Shown piece after piece: positions 52,437 through 61,825 of a DNA stretch of 64,000 nt. Both the position numbers and the translations under genes were made by a program. The stretch spans positions 1-64,000 of the forward strand of contig QZVU01000006.1 of the NCBI GenBank assembly GCA_003602285.1. The letters run 5' to 3'. The DNA is from Arthrobacter frigidicola. GTDB taxonomy: Bacteria; Actinomycetota; Actinomycetes; Actinomycetales; Micrococcaceae. Each line of letters begins with the position of its first letter. Positions within the stretch are counted from its first letter, which is position 1. Below the pieces are notes generated by a model. That model did no database searches. It was not told the origin of the DNA and saw only the letters and a list, made by a program, of their open reading frames with translations.

Positions 52437-54043
52437 GGTTGATCCCACCGACTGAGTACATTGATGCCCAGAGCCACGCCGAACGCAAGGTCGCCGAACT
52501 CCTCACGGCCATCCACTCCGACGACGGCGTCGCCTACCATTCGGTCCACCTCCCGCGGCACCGCAAACAGGTGATGGGCGAGGCCGACTTTGTGGTCATG
52601 TGGAAGGGGGCGATCCTCGTTCTGGAGGTCAAAGGAGGGCGGATCGGACGGACTGAGGACGGCCTCTGGTACTCCGTGGACCGCCAAGGCACTCAACATC
52701 CCCTACGACGCAGCCCCTGGGTGCAGGCCAAGGACGCCGCGTTCGCCCTCCTGGACATCCTTGCCCGGCACTCGGACGACAGCGGGTGGCCGTTCGCCTA
52801 CGCCGTGGTGACACCCGACCAGAACCTGCCTCCGGACACGGAATGGGTCCCGCAACAACACATCGGATTGGAACGGATGACCCCGACGGGATTGGAGCGC
52901 AGCCTGGACGCGCTGGCCCGGCTGGCCCGCACGCCACCGGATGACTCTAAGCACTCCAGGCGTCAAGTCTTGCGACCGATGGGGAACCTCTCGATGGTCA
53001 TCGCGCATCTGCGCCGCGAGGTCGACGCCATGCGCACCGTCCCGGACACCGAGATGCTCATCGATCAGAACATTGTCACCATGACCGACGAACAGGTCGA
53101 CGCTATGCGGGCCTTCGAACGCAACCGACGGGTCCTAGTCCTGGGCGGGGCCGGTACAGGCAAGACCGTCGTGGCGATCGAAGCGGCACGACGCGCGGCG
53201 GCCGACGGCAGTTCAGTGGCGTTCGTCTGCAACTCCCCCGGCATCGTCAAATTCGCATCGGAGCTGTTGAACGACAGCCCCGTGCAGGTGGTGCCCTTCG
53301 ATTCGATCCCCGACAACCCCGTCTTCGACGTCGTCGTCGTCGACGAAGCCCAGGACCTATCAAACCTCGAGGACATGAGCCGGCTCTCCGAGTCCCTCCA
53401 CGGCGGGTTGCAGGAGGGCCGATGGTGGATCTTCCTGGACCCCAACAACCAAACCCACCTCAGCGGGGTGTTCGACGAGAGCGTGTACCAGGAGATCCAG
53501 ACCGGTGCGATCATCGTCGACCTGACCAAGAACGTCAGGAACGCCCGCACTGTCGTGACCGCGGTGCAGTCCCACCTGGGGGTGGACCTGGGAAGCCCAC
53601 GCATCGGGGAAGGACCGGACGCGTCGATCGTGGAGGCGCGCACCCCTGATGAAGCCCACCGTCTCCTGAACGGGCGCCTGACCACCCTCCGGGACAAGGG
53701 CGTCACCCGGAAGAAGATCACCATCATCAGCGCCGCAACCGACCCTTCGACGTCGATCTTGGCCGTCGAGGGCCGAATGCCCGCCACCTACACCGCCGGC
53801 AACCAGTCTCACGAGGTCGTCACCGCAGCGGACATCAAAGGCCTCGAACGCGAACACGTCATTGTCGTGGACGTCGAGGACCTGGACACCACGAGGGGCA
53901 GGGCCGGCTCCTACGTCGCGATGACCCGCCCCAGGTACTCCCTCTACGTCATCAGCTCACCCGGCGCCTACCAGATCATGGGACGGAACGCGCTCGAGTA
54001 CATCCAGCAACAGGTAGGAAAGGCCGGTGCCCTCCATGCATGA
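52433..54043 (+). CDS. NERD-domain nuclease-like protein with UvrD/SF1-type helicase
   Basis: A 536-residue protein. Residues about 10-130 are a NERD domain, a PD-(D/E)xK-related nuclease fold: HAERKVAELL, GEADFVVMWKGAILVLEVKGG with D52, E65 and K67 as candidate catalytic residues. From about 225 there is an SF1 ATPase: MTDEQVDAMRAFERNRRVLVLGGAGTGKT (read in parts; Walker A about 238), VVVVDEAQDLSNLEDM (Walker B about 302), IFLDPNNQTHL, and C-terminal KGLEREHVIVVDVEDL and SYVAMTRPRYSLYVI, the motif VI region of UvrD-like proteins. It overlaps the GHKL-helicase gene upstream by four bases and drmA downstream by 17 bases. It is the only gene of the operon core with an intact-looking nuclease site. 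Confidence 0.9.
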   Translation: MRLIPPTEYIDAQSHAERKVAELLTAIHSDDGVAYHSVHLPRHRKQVMGEADFVVMWKGAILVLEVKGGRIGRTEDGLWYSVDRQGTQHPLRRSPWVQAKDAAFALLDILARHSDDSGWPFAYAVVTPDQNLPPDTEWVPQQHIGLERMTPTGLERSLDALARLARTPPDDSKHSRRQVLRPMGNLSMVIAHLRREVDAMRTVPDTEMLIDQNIVTMTDEQVDAMRAFERNRRVLVLGGAGTGKTVVAIEAARRAAADGSSVAFVCNSPGIVKFASELLNDSPVQVVPFDSIPDNPVFDVVVVDEAQDLSNLEDMSRLSESLHGGLQEGRWWIFLDPNNQTHLSGVFDESVYQEIQTGAIIVDLTKNVRNARTVVTAVQSHLGVDLGSPRIGEGPDASIVEARTPDEAHRLLNGRLTTLRDKGVTRKKITIISAATDPSTSILAVEGRMPATYTAGNQSHEVVTAADIKGLEREHVIVVDVEDLDTTRGRAGSYVAMTRPRYSLYVISSPGAYQIMGRNALEYIQQQVGKAGALHA

Positions 54044-57000
54044 AGCCCTCGAACGCCAACAGCGCGTCGTCGAGCACCTCGAACAGCACTATCTCGGCCC
54101 GATCGACGGACCGGAGGAACTGCTCAGGAACAAACCGAACGCCACCTACCTCGTCGGAGTCCTCTACCCCGTCGGCATCGGAGCCGAGGACGAGGAGGTA
54201 CAACCCGGTGGTGAGGAGACCACCGCCGATGACGGCATCGACGGCACCGAAGAACCTTCCATCGACATGGCAAACGCCTACCAGCCCTCCTCCAGCGCCC
54301 TGTCGTTCATCCACGACGGTGACGCCGTCGAGATCGATCTGGGATACGCCACCTACACCGAGGAAAGGGCCGACACCCACACCGCCTGGCGGCGCCACGG
54401 CCACCACGTCCCCGGCATCCGCTGCAAGCAAGGAGCCGCCCCGGAGATCCCCGGAGAGGGGCGCGTGGGCCTGGACGTACGATGGCGGCCCTTCAGCCAG
54501 AACAGTTCACTGGTCACCGTGGCCATCAGCAACACCCGCGAAGCCCCAAAAAACGACGAAGGAGTAGGACAACTCCATACCGAGGACGCCTTGTACCAGG
54601 TCGGTATGACCGTGCGCTCCGTGGGGGGCCGGATCCTGCCCTACCGGTCGGTCGAGGACCTCCGATTGGAACCGGAACAAGAAGAACTGGCGGTACGCTA
54701 CCGACACCGTCAGGTCTTCGCCGTCGGCCACGGCACCTCGGTACGCTGGGACCACGACGATACCGGCGGGTGCGCCTCGGTATCTCTGGACCCACTACCG
54801 CGCTACACCGTCCCGACCGTTGAGGCCAAGAAAAGTACCGCCGACATCCTGCGGCTGAACCGTCTTACCCGAATCCAGGACGACACCGCGAATATCCTCA
54901 CCGAACTCCGGGCCTTCGTCGACGACTACCGACACTGGACCCAAGAACAACAGGCCCAGGCACAAGGGCTCCCCGACCGCCACCGACCGGCAGCCGGTCG
55001 AATCACCGACCGACAGAGCGAAGCCGTCAAGCGCATGCACGAAGGCATCACCCTGCTCGAGGAATCCTCTAACGCCAGGGACGCCTTCCGTCTGGCCATG
55101 GCCGCCATGCACGAGCAGATGCTCCAATCGAATCGCCCGAAAGCCACTGGCTCCGAGAAGGACACACCGCGCCGCGAACCGACGTGGCGGCCGTTCCAGT
55201 TGGGGTTCATCCTCGTCGCCCTCACCAGCACCGCGGTCGCCGACCACCGGGACCGGGACCTCGTGGACCTGATCTGGTTTCCCACCGGTGGAGGCAAGAC
55301 CGAGGCCTATCTCGGGTTGGCGGCCTTCGAGATCTTCCGGCGCCGCCTCGAGCACGGGATCAGAGGTGGTGGTACGGCCGTCATCACCCGCTACACCCTG
55401 CGCCTGCTCACGACACAACAGTTCCAACGCGCCGCGACTCTGGTATGCGCCATGGAGCGCCTCAGGGCGACCGATCCCCTCGCCCGGGGCATGGCACCGT
55501 TCACCATCGGCCTCTGGGTCGGTAACGCCACCACCCCCGGCACGCAGAAAGAAGCGATCAAACGCCTGGAGGCCACCCGGCGACGGGAGATCCCCGACAA
55601 CCCCTTCCAGCTCACCGAATGCCCCTGGTGTGGGCACCGCATGATGCCTGCGACCAGATCCGAGAATGCCGAGGCCTATGGGGCCGCCCACTCGGCCGGG
55701 GACATCTGGCTCCGTTGCCCGGACCGAACCTGCCGCTTCCACGACCGGCTTCCCGTCGAGGTCGTGGACGAGAGGATCTACAAGTATCCGCCCACCATCT
55801 TGTTGGCTACTGTCGACAAGTTCGCGCGCCTGCCCTTCAAGCAGGAGGCAGGGGTCCTCCTCGGCGCCGGCACCGGGGCGAGTGAACCTCCGTCGCTGAT
55901 CCTTCAGGACGAGATGCATCTGCTCTCCGGTCCCCTGGGCACCACGGTCGCGATCTATGACGCCGCCGTCCTGGGCATCATCGGGGAAGTCGGCGGGCGC
56001 CCGAAGATCGTCGCCTCCACCGCGACGATCCGCTCCGCCGAGGACCAGGTCAAAGGCCTCATGGCCCGGAAAGTCCAACTGTTCCCGCCCTCAGGGCTCA
56101 ACGAGGAAGACAGCTACTTCGCCCGCCCCGCGCAGAACCGTGACGCCCCGGGCAGGACCTACATCGGGCTTATGCCTCAGGCCTTCACCCAATCCACCTC
56201 GGTGGTCCGTGCGATGGCCGCAATGCTCGAAGCACCCGCACGGGCAGCACAAGGACCCCAGGATGTGAAGGGAACGGACGCCTACTGGACAGCCGTGGCC
56301 TACCACAACAGCCTGCGCGAGCTCGGGCGGACCGTCACCCTCGTCCGCGACGACGTCAACAGTCTGCTCGCCACTCGGCGTGGACCCGAAGGCCGCACAC
56401 GCCAAATCCGTGGTGACGGGATGGTGGAGCTGACCAGCCGCGTGGATGCTGAGGACCTTCCCAAAGCCCTGCAACGACTCGGACGCGGCCTCGACGAAGG
56501 CGACGCCGTGGACGTGGTCGCCTGCACGAACATGCTCTCGGTCGGAATCGATGTCCCCCGGCTGGCCCTGATGCTCATGAACGGTCAGCCCAAGACCACC
56601 TCGGAGTACATTCAGGCCACCAGTCGTGTCGGACGCGGGGAAGTCCCGGGCATCATCGTCACACTTTACCGCGCGACCCGCCCACGCGATCGCTCCCATT
56701 ACGAATCGTTCCTCGGCTACCACCAGGCGCTCTACCGCAGTGTGGAACCGACCAGTGTCACTCCCTGGTCCACCGCGTCCAGGCACCGCTCACTGGCAGC
56801 GGTCCTGGTGACCATGGTCCGACACCTGAGCCCCTGGCGCGAGGACTCCCAGGCAGTACTTTTCCGAGCCGATTCCAACGTGGTGCGTAACGTCCGGGAA
56901 ACGATCCTGGAGGTCGTGGGGCGCTCGGACCCCGACGAGTACCAAGCCACAGAAGAGCACCTCGACCGCTTGATCGACCAATGGCGCATCCGCAGCTCAC

Positions 57001-57173
57001 CGGACCCCGACACCGGGGAATCGACGCTGCGGTACCAGCCCCTACGGGCAAAACACGACGAGCCAGCCCTGATGCGCGCCTTCGACGAGGACAGGGACGG
57101 ATGGGCGGTCATGAACTCGATGCGCAGCGTCGATTCGAACATCAACATGAAGATCACCGGGGAGAAGGCATGA
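54027..57173 (+). CDS. drmA: DrmA-type helicase of a DISARM-like system
   Basis: A 1,048-residue SF2 helicase. Walker A WFPTGGGKTEAYLGL (about 417), a DEMH Walker B in LILQDEMHLLSGPLG (about 627), STATIRSAEDQ, then NMLSVGIDVPRL (about 837), TTSEYIQATSRVGRG and YRATRPRDRSHYESFLGYHQALYRSVEPTSVTP (read in parts). The DEMHLLSGPLG and GRGxxPGIIVTLYxxxRPRDRSHYE blocks are what mark DrmA among helicases. CPWCGH and CPDRTC form a zinc insertion before the DEMH box. GTG at 54027 or ATG at 54036, inside the end of the NERD gene. It pairs with DrmB, whose gene overlaps by four bases; DrmAB is the core of DISARM and translocates on DNA. Confidence 0.92.
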   Translation: MPSMHEALERQQRVVEHLEQHYLGPIDGPEELLRNKPNATYLVGVLYPVGIGAEDEEVQPGGEETTADDGIDGTEEPSIDMANAYQPSSSALSFIHDGDAVEIDLGYATYTEERADTHTAWRRHGHHVPGIRCKQGAAPEIPGEGRVGLDVRWRPFSQNSSLVTVAISNTREAPKNDEGVGQLHTEDALYQVGMTVRSVGGRILPYRSVEDLRLEPEQEELAVRYRHRQVFAVGHGTSVRWDHDDTGGCASVSLDPLPRYTVPTVEAKKSTADILRLNRLTRIQDDTANILTELRAFVDDYRHWTQEQQAQAQGLPDRHRPAAGRITDRQSEAVKRMHEGITLLEESSNARDAFRLAMAAMHEQMLQSNRPKATGSEKDTPRREPTWRPFQLGFILVALTSTAVADHRDRDLVDLIWFPTGGGKTEAYLGLAAFEIFRRRLEHGIRGGGTAVITRYTLRLLTTQQFQRAATLVCAMERLRATDPLARGMAPFTIGLWVGNATTPGTQKEAIKRLEATRRREIPDNPFQLTECPWCGHRMMPATRSENAEAYGAAHSAGDIWLRCPDRTCRFHDRLPVEVVDERIYKYPPTILLATVDKFARLPFKQEAGVLLGAGTGASEPPSLILQDEMHLLSGPLGTTVAIYDAAVLGIIGEVGGRPKIVASTATIRSAEDQVKGLMARKVQLFPPSGLNEEDSYFARPAQNRDAPGRTYIGLMPQAFTQSTSVVRAMAAMLEAPARAAQGPQDVKGTDAYWTAVAYHNSLRELGRTVTLVRDDVNSLLATRRGPEGRTRQIRGDGMVELTSRVDAEDLPKALQRLGRGLDEGDAVDVVACTNMLSVGIDVPRLALMLMNGQPKTTSEYIQATSRVGRGEVPGIIVTLYRATRPRDRSHYESFLGYHQALYRSVEPTSVTPWSTASRHRSLAAVLVTMVRHLSPWREDSQAVLFRADSNVVRNVRETILEVVGRSDPDEYQATEEHLDRLIDQWRIRSSPDPDTGESTLRYQPLRAKHDEPALMRAFDEDRDGWAVMNSMRSVDSNINMKITGEKA

Positions 57174-59002
57174 GTCCCAAAGCCACAGCAGGGCAGGACA
57201 ACGCACCGCAGATGCGTCAGCTCAGACTGCAGGAGACCATCTATCCATTCGGGGTCGGTGCCATCGTCGACATCAAGAGCGAATCGTTCATCGGCATGGA
57301 CACAGCAACGTGGAACGAGAAGACCTGCGAGCTCCTGTCCTGCCCGCCGTTGGAACGGGCATTGGGGGTCCTGCAGCTGCGTCGCCCCCCGATCGCCGGT
57401 GAATTCAGTCGCAACCCGAGCTTCGCCTTGCCCTACCGACGCTTCCCGAAATGGCGTTTCTGCCAGAACTGCTCCCTGATGTCGAACCGGGTCCATCACA
57501 AGAACGGAGCGAGTACCAACAACTGCTCCAGATGTTCAGGGCCGATGGTCCCGATGCGTTTTATCGCCGTCTGCAAAGCCGGAGGCCACATCCAGGACCT
57601 AGATTGGCGGCGGTGGTCCCACTTCCAGTCCTCCAACGACGAGCAGCGTCAGTGCAGGGACTTCGAGCACCTGGAACTGCGGACCACCCCGGGAGCAGGC
57701 GAAGGACTGCGCTCGCTGCGAGTCCTGTGTCGCTCGTGTGACGCGTCAAGGAACCTGGGGTCGTTGGGCCGCGAGACCTCCTTGGCCGAGGAAGGGTACA
57801 AGTGCTGGGGCCTGCAGCCGTGGGAGCCGCAGGACACCACCAAGGAGTGCACCAATGAACTGCGGGTCGTCCAGCGCGGGTCGACCAGCGTCTACCAGCC
57901 GGAAACGGCGTCGGCGATCGACATCCCGGAAGTGGAATCGGCCACCCAAGCGCTGCGGGACAAAGTTCTCCAGAACGATATGTTCAAGGCCGTCTTCGGA
58001 CAACAAGCGGGACCATTGTTGGATCATGCCGTCCCCGTCGTCTCCGCCCAGACCGGGGCCCCGGAGCACCTGGTTCGTCACTTGCTGACGACTGACCCCG
58101 CGGCCGACACCTCACAGCTGCAAAGCAACCTGCACTCAGGAGAATGGGCGGCGTTCGACAGGGTCCTGGCCGGGGACGCGGATGTGACGAACCCCGATTT
58201 CGACGTGCATCCATCCGACTACCCCCGCGAACCAGGCGTGCTGCCGGCCCTGGCCGGATTGGTCGCGGACGTCGGGCTGGTCCGTCGGCTACGGGAGGTA
58301 CGAGCCCTGCGGGGTTTCCGCCGCTACGAGCAGGAGGACTTCACCCGTGTGGACCTCGGAAGTATCGATGGCCTCAAGTGGTACCCGGCTATCGAGCAAT
58401 TCGGGGAAGGCATCTTCCTCCGCTTCAACGAGCAGGCCCTCCGGTCATGGGAGGAGAACCCCGCCGTTCAGCGACGGACCCAGCACTGGATCAATCGAGG
58501 GGGGAAGCTCGCGAACCGTAGAGGTGTCATCGCCGATCTTCACCCTCGCTATGTGCTCCTGCACACCTTGGCACACTTGTTGATGCGCCGTTTGGAGTTC
58601 CAGAGCGGGTATTCCGCGTCGTCCCTGTCCGAACGTATCTACGCCTCGAACGACGGCCCGGATCCACAAGGCGGACTGTTGATCTACACCAGCAGCGGGG
58701 ACGCCCAGGGCACCCTTGGTGGCCTGGTCCGTCTGGGGGAGGCCCGGTACTTCTCTCGGTTGCTCCTGGGTGCGGTCGAGGACGCCGACCGGTGCTCTAA
58801 CAACCCCGTATGCGCCGAGAGCCGGGGACAGGGAATGAACAGTCTCAACCTGGCTGCCTGTCATGCATGCAGCCTCGTCTCCGAGACCTCCTGTGAACGC
58901 ACCAACATCTATCTGGACCGTAAGCTCCTCGTAGGTGACAACTCCGTGCCGGGATTCTTCCAGACCGTCTTGATGGATGCCCGCGCGAGCATTGAGGAAT
59001 GA
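57170..59002 (+). CDS. drmB: DrmB (DUF1998) protein
   Basis: A 610-residue protein. N-terminus RLQETIYPFGVGAIVDIKSESF is typical of DrmB. CQNCSLMSNRVHHKNGASTNNCSRC (read in parts) and CKAGGH form zinc-binding clusters before residue 145. The C-terminal DUF1998 domain has LLHTLAHLLMRRLEFQSGYSASSLSERIY (read in parts), GGLLIYTSSGDAQGTLGGLV, DRCSNNPVCAES and NLAACHACSLVSETSCERTN, whose cysteines complete a second zinc site. Translation is coupled to drmA by ATGA. In DISARM, DrmB partners the DrmA helicase. No drmC (phospholipase-D nuclease) gene follows. Confidence 0.93.
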   Translation: MSPKATAGQDNAPQMRQLRLQETIYPFGVGAIVDIKSESFIGMDTATWNEKTCELLSCPPLERALGVLQLRRPPIAGEFSRNPSFALPYRRFPKWRFCQNCSLMSNRVHHKNGASTNNCSRCSGPMVPMRFIAVCKAGGHIQDLDWRRWSHFQSSNDEQRQCRDFEHLELRTTPGAGEGLRSLRVLCRSCDASRNLGSLGRETSLAEEGYKCWGLQPWEPQDTTKECTNELRVVQRGSTSVYQPETASAIDIPEVESATQALRDKVLQNDMFKAVFGQQAGPLLDHAVPVVSAQTGAPEHLVRHLLTTDPAADTSQLQSNLHSGEWAAFDRVLAGDADVTNPDFDVHPSDYPREPGVLPALAGLVADVGLVRRLREVRALRGFRRYEQEDFTRVDLGSIDGLKWYPAIEQFGEGIFLRFNEQALRSWEENPAVQRRTQHWINRGGKLANRRGVIADLHPRYVLLHTLAHLLMRRLEFQSGYSASSLSERIYASNDGPDPQGGLLIYTSSGDAQGTLGGLVRLGEARYFSRLLLGAVEDADRCSNNPVCAESRGQGMNSLNLAACHACSLVSETSCERTNIYLDRKLLVGDNSVPGFFQTVLMDARASIEE

Positions 59003-59239
59003 ACTCCAAAAAGGATAGGAACGAGCCCGAGAGCGCCCCGGACTTTCACCTGCTCCCTCCTCACGTCACACCGCCACCTCGCGGATCCCGGGAGCGGCGG
59101 GGGTCCGCAATCCTGAATACGGCCACGCACGAGGCGCCACCGCATGCACTGTTTCCATGTACGAAAGGAATCTAGCGATGGTTCCTCACCACCGCTCCGA
59201 CGATGATCAGCTTTTCCGGTTCCCTTAAAGTGATAGACG

Positions 59240-60346
59240 ATGACTGCTAACGCCTCCAATAAGCATTTCAGCCTTCTCCCCGTCGACCCGCATTGGGACG
59301 CAGAGAAACAAGGGAGTGCGAACTACGCTGCCGGATCCTCGAGGACACGGCGGGCCCGGCCCTCCCCCCCGGATCCGGACAAGCGACCTGAACCGGCCCT
59401 GAAGTCGCGCCCCCGCAGGACGACCGCCGCCCCACCTACTCCTGCCCAAGACCCGGAAATCCACCACATAAAGGGTTCAATCCAAAGAATTGACCCCGAC
59501 GGCACTCGGTGCGGGCTTGCCATCCGCAACGCTCTCGACCAGACCTACGACGGTCGACGGACGGGGCGGTGGGACTTGACCCAGCTAACCAAGGCAGAAA
59601 CAGCGCATATAGGACCACTGATCGAGGTCTGGCTGCAACGGGTACTCGATCTCGACGACGGCATCACTACCTCGCTCCAGGTCGCCGGGTACGACGTCGC
59701 TTGTACGTGGAGTGAACGAATTGATGGCTGGACGCTCGACCGCCCCGTTCCCGAGCAACGTGAATTGCCCTATTTGGTGATATGGGCCAACGAGGAGACC
59801 TCACGATTCAGTCTCGGGATCCTACGCCCCAGCCCTGACTCTCGAGGAGTGGCATCAATGGACCGAGGACGCCCCCGCCTGTCGCCGGCTGGGATCGACC
59901 AGATCCTGTGGGTCTTTGATGGCAATCCCCTACCTACCAACGTACTGACGAAACATCCTCAAGCCGCGACGGCTGCCGTTCTCCAATCTTCCGGTCAGGC
60001 AGCAGTGAACATGCTGTTCCGCCGCTTGCAAGGTGAGCTAGTCCGGCATTCGGCTGTAGAGACAGTGGCTCAACAGATTGACTCTTCGAAACGAATTCGT
60101 GACGCTCGACGTCATCTGAGGAGCGAAGGGATCATCATCCTGGGGCATTTTCAACCCCATCCCCAAATCGCGGCCGACCTAGGGTTGCCGCGTCCGTCGT
60201 TGGGCACGTTCGTCAGTCACCGCTTGGCACCCATGGAAGCCGGCGAATACGGCCGTGGCGCGGTGATTGACGGTGGTAAATGGCGTCTTGCGACGCCGAG
60301 TGATCCCGTTACTGCGTCGCCAGCAGTTCCAGTTCACGGCCAGTAG
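59240..60346 (+). CDS. NaeI-family protein with degenerate endonuclease active site
   Basis: A 368-residue protein. The first 75 residues are a Pro/Arg-rich extension absent from NaeI. From about 83 it follows NaeI: RIDPDGTR, LDQTYDGRRTGRW, IGPLIEVWLQR, then AGYDVACTWSE. Aligned without gaps to NaeI as I recall it (offset 59), E70 is kept as E129, but D86, D95 and K97 become S145, A154 and T156, and L43 becomes T102. The C-terminal CAP-like DNA-binding domain is well kept: AVNMLFRRLQGELVRHSAVETVAQQ, KRIRDARRHLRSEGIIILGH and LGLPRPSLGTFVSHRL (read in parts). Cutting is therefore unlikely; sequence-specific DNA binding (NaeI family, GCCGGC in NaeI) is likely. It lies 237 bp after drmB on the same strand; the gap shows no gene. 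Confidence 0.85.
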   Translation: MTANASNKHFSLLPVDPHWDAEKQGSANYAAGSSRTRRARPSPPDPDKRPEPALKSRPRRTTAAPPTPAQDPEIHHIKGSIQRIDPDGTRCGLAIRNALDQTYDGRRTGRWDLTQLTKAETAHIGPLIEVWLQRVLDLDDGITTSLQVAGYDVACTWSERIDGWTLDRPVPEQRELPYLVIWANEETSRFSLGILRPSPDSRGVASMDRGRPRLSPAGIDQILWVFDGNPLPTNVLTKHPQAATAAVLQSSGQAAVNMLFRRLQGELVRHSAVETVAQQIDSSKRIRDARRHLRSEGIIILGHFQPHPQIAADLGLPRPSLGTFVSHRLAPMEAGEYGRGAVIDGGKWRLATPSDPVTASPAVPVHGQ

Positions 60347-60898
60347 CAAACGCGATTCCGATTGATGGATGGGCCCCCTCATGTCTGCTTAACGGGAACT
60401 GAGGGGTACTTCTCGTAACATCACAGCGACCACTAATATGCCTTCCCAGTGAAACAACCTCAGTCAACGTCATAGCAGCTGCGACAGCGTCCCCCATGCC
60501 GGAACACGAACTCGAAACGTTAGGATCCCTGCGGATCGGGGCCACATCGGTATAACCCTCGACTTCGCCAAAAACCTCGGAAACGCATCGCTCCCCGATG
60601 AATGAGCTCAAGCTGATTGGCAACTCCCTCAGTGTGCAAGCCTGGGTTAGCTGCTCAATGCCCCCTCCGACACCGCTTTGCCACCCCTCGTGCTGCCTCC
60701 GAGGAGGTTCACTCCCGGTCCGTGACGAGCAGCTCCACAACACGCTGCTACCCGCTGAACATCGAATGATCACCCCACGGAGCGACGTCCCCTTCGATCG
60801 GATAGGCCACCTCGCTTCGACCAGTAATGCCTTCGAGTTGAATCAACCGTCTGGTGCTTCAAATGCAGCATACGAGGTGACCCCAAGTTGAAAGATCG
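60347..60898. other. Stretch with one doubtful minus-strand frame
   Basis: About 550 bases between the NaeI-like gene and the convergent HNH gene. A minus-strand frame of 154 codons (60309-60773) has a protein-like middle and end: ERCVSEVFGEVEGYTDVAPI, GDAVAAAMTLTEVVSLGRH and IGIAFATGRELELLAT. It overlaps the end of the NaeI-like gene by 38 bases, and its first 40 codons look non-coding. It could be the tail of a gene whose start was lost. I do not recognise it and assign no function. Confidence 0.3.
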
Positions 60899-61825
60899 TT
60901 ATGCAACCTCACCCAATTCTGTAAATCGCAGAAAGGATCGTTCAAGGAAATCAGGCCGAGGTCGCTCCGCCGTAGCGCTCGGTACAGAAATCTTTTTCCC
61001 ATGCACCTCTTGAAAGCCGTACCGCAGCATTGGCCCACCCCGTTCGTGCATGATTCGAGGTTGCACCTGAACGACCAAGTCGGGCCGAATGCCTAAGATC
61101 CCAACATCGAATGCACTGTGATGGAGCTTGCACAAGGCAATACCGTTCGTCACGGAAGCTATTCCATCTTTGTCGCTATCCGGAAGTATATGGGCCGCGT
61201 CCAGTAACCGGCTTTGCTGAAGGCCACATACTGCGCAATGATCCCCATAGGCTCGCATGACTATTCCCCTGAACACTCCCTGAAATAGCCTCTGCCGGGT
61301 CTCGATCATCCGGTAACGGCGTGGAAGCTCCTCCACACCCTCTTTTGACTGCGGAGAGTTGACCGACCGGCTTGGGTCGAGGATAAATTGCTGTCTATCT
61401 TCTTCCTCACCTACGACGAAAACAGGAAACTCCGGCCTAAATATGCCTTTGCCGACGCCAAAGAACCAAATCAAGGGAACGCTGGCGTGCATGGCCGATC
61501 TGAGGGAACGGTTTGTTGATTCGTTCCTTTCAGTTCCGTTCCATTTATATCTAAGTAGTCCGTCACGCTCATGAATCACATCGTCATAAGGGCGCTCCAC
61601 ACCCGGTGGACGATAGGTGGTCGTTATCGACAGTGCAGACACCAGCGCCGATGGTTTCCAAATTCCCTTCACCCTGTCCTTAAGAGGAACGCGCCGACCG
61701 ACAAATGTGAAGCTTTGTATATCGGAGTAGCTCAGATTTTTTGATCCTCGCTCGGTCTTATCGATCAACCATTCGAATGCTGCAGCGCGGAGTTGACCGT
61801 CGAAGTCTCCAGGAAGATCAGGCAC
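60899..61825 (-). CDS. HNH restriction endonuclease (COG3440-like)
   Basis: A 308-residue protein. The N-terminal 170 residues match the region found in predicted HNH restriction endonucleases: FTFVGRRVPLKDRVKGIWKP, DDVIHERDGLLRYKWNGT, and VPLIWFFGVGKGIFRPEFPVFVVG (read in parts). Residues about 190-260 are the HNH nuclease: YGDHCAVCGLQQSRLLDAAHILPDS (CxxC and AH), NGIALCKLHHSAFD (LCxxHHxxFD), and ILGIRPDLVVQVQPR. The catalytic His is in AAHI. Such enzymes are often modification-dependent or type IV-like. It stands alone on the opposite strand from the DISARM-like operon. GC is lower than in the drm genes. Confidence 0.85.
   Translation of the reverse strand: MPDLPGDFDGQLRAAAFEWLIDKTERGSKNLSYSDIQSFTFVGRRVPLKDRVKGIWKPSALVSALSITTTYRPPGVERPYDDVIHERDGLLRYKWNGTERNESTNRSLRSAMHASVPLIWFFGVGKGIFRPEFPVFVVGEEEDRQQFILDPSRSVNSPQSKEGVEELPRRYRMIETRQRLFQGVFRGIVMRAYGDHCAVCGLQQSRLLDAAHILPDSDKDGIASVTNGIALCKLHHSAFDVGILGIRPDLVVQVQPRIMHERGGPMLRYGFQEVHGKKISVPSATAERPRPDFLERSFLRFTELGEVA

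Noticed and set aside
54795-56078. A 427-codon minus-strand frame
   Set aside because: Antisense to drmA, whose helicase motifs are unmistakable.
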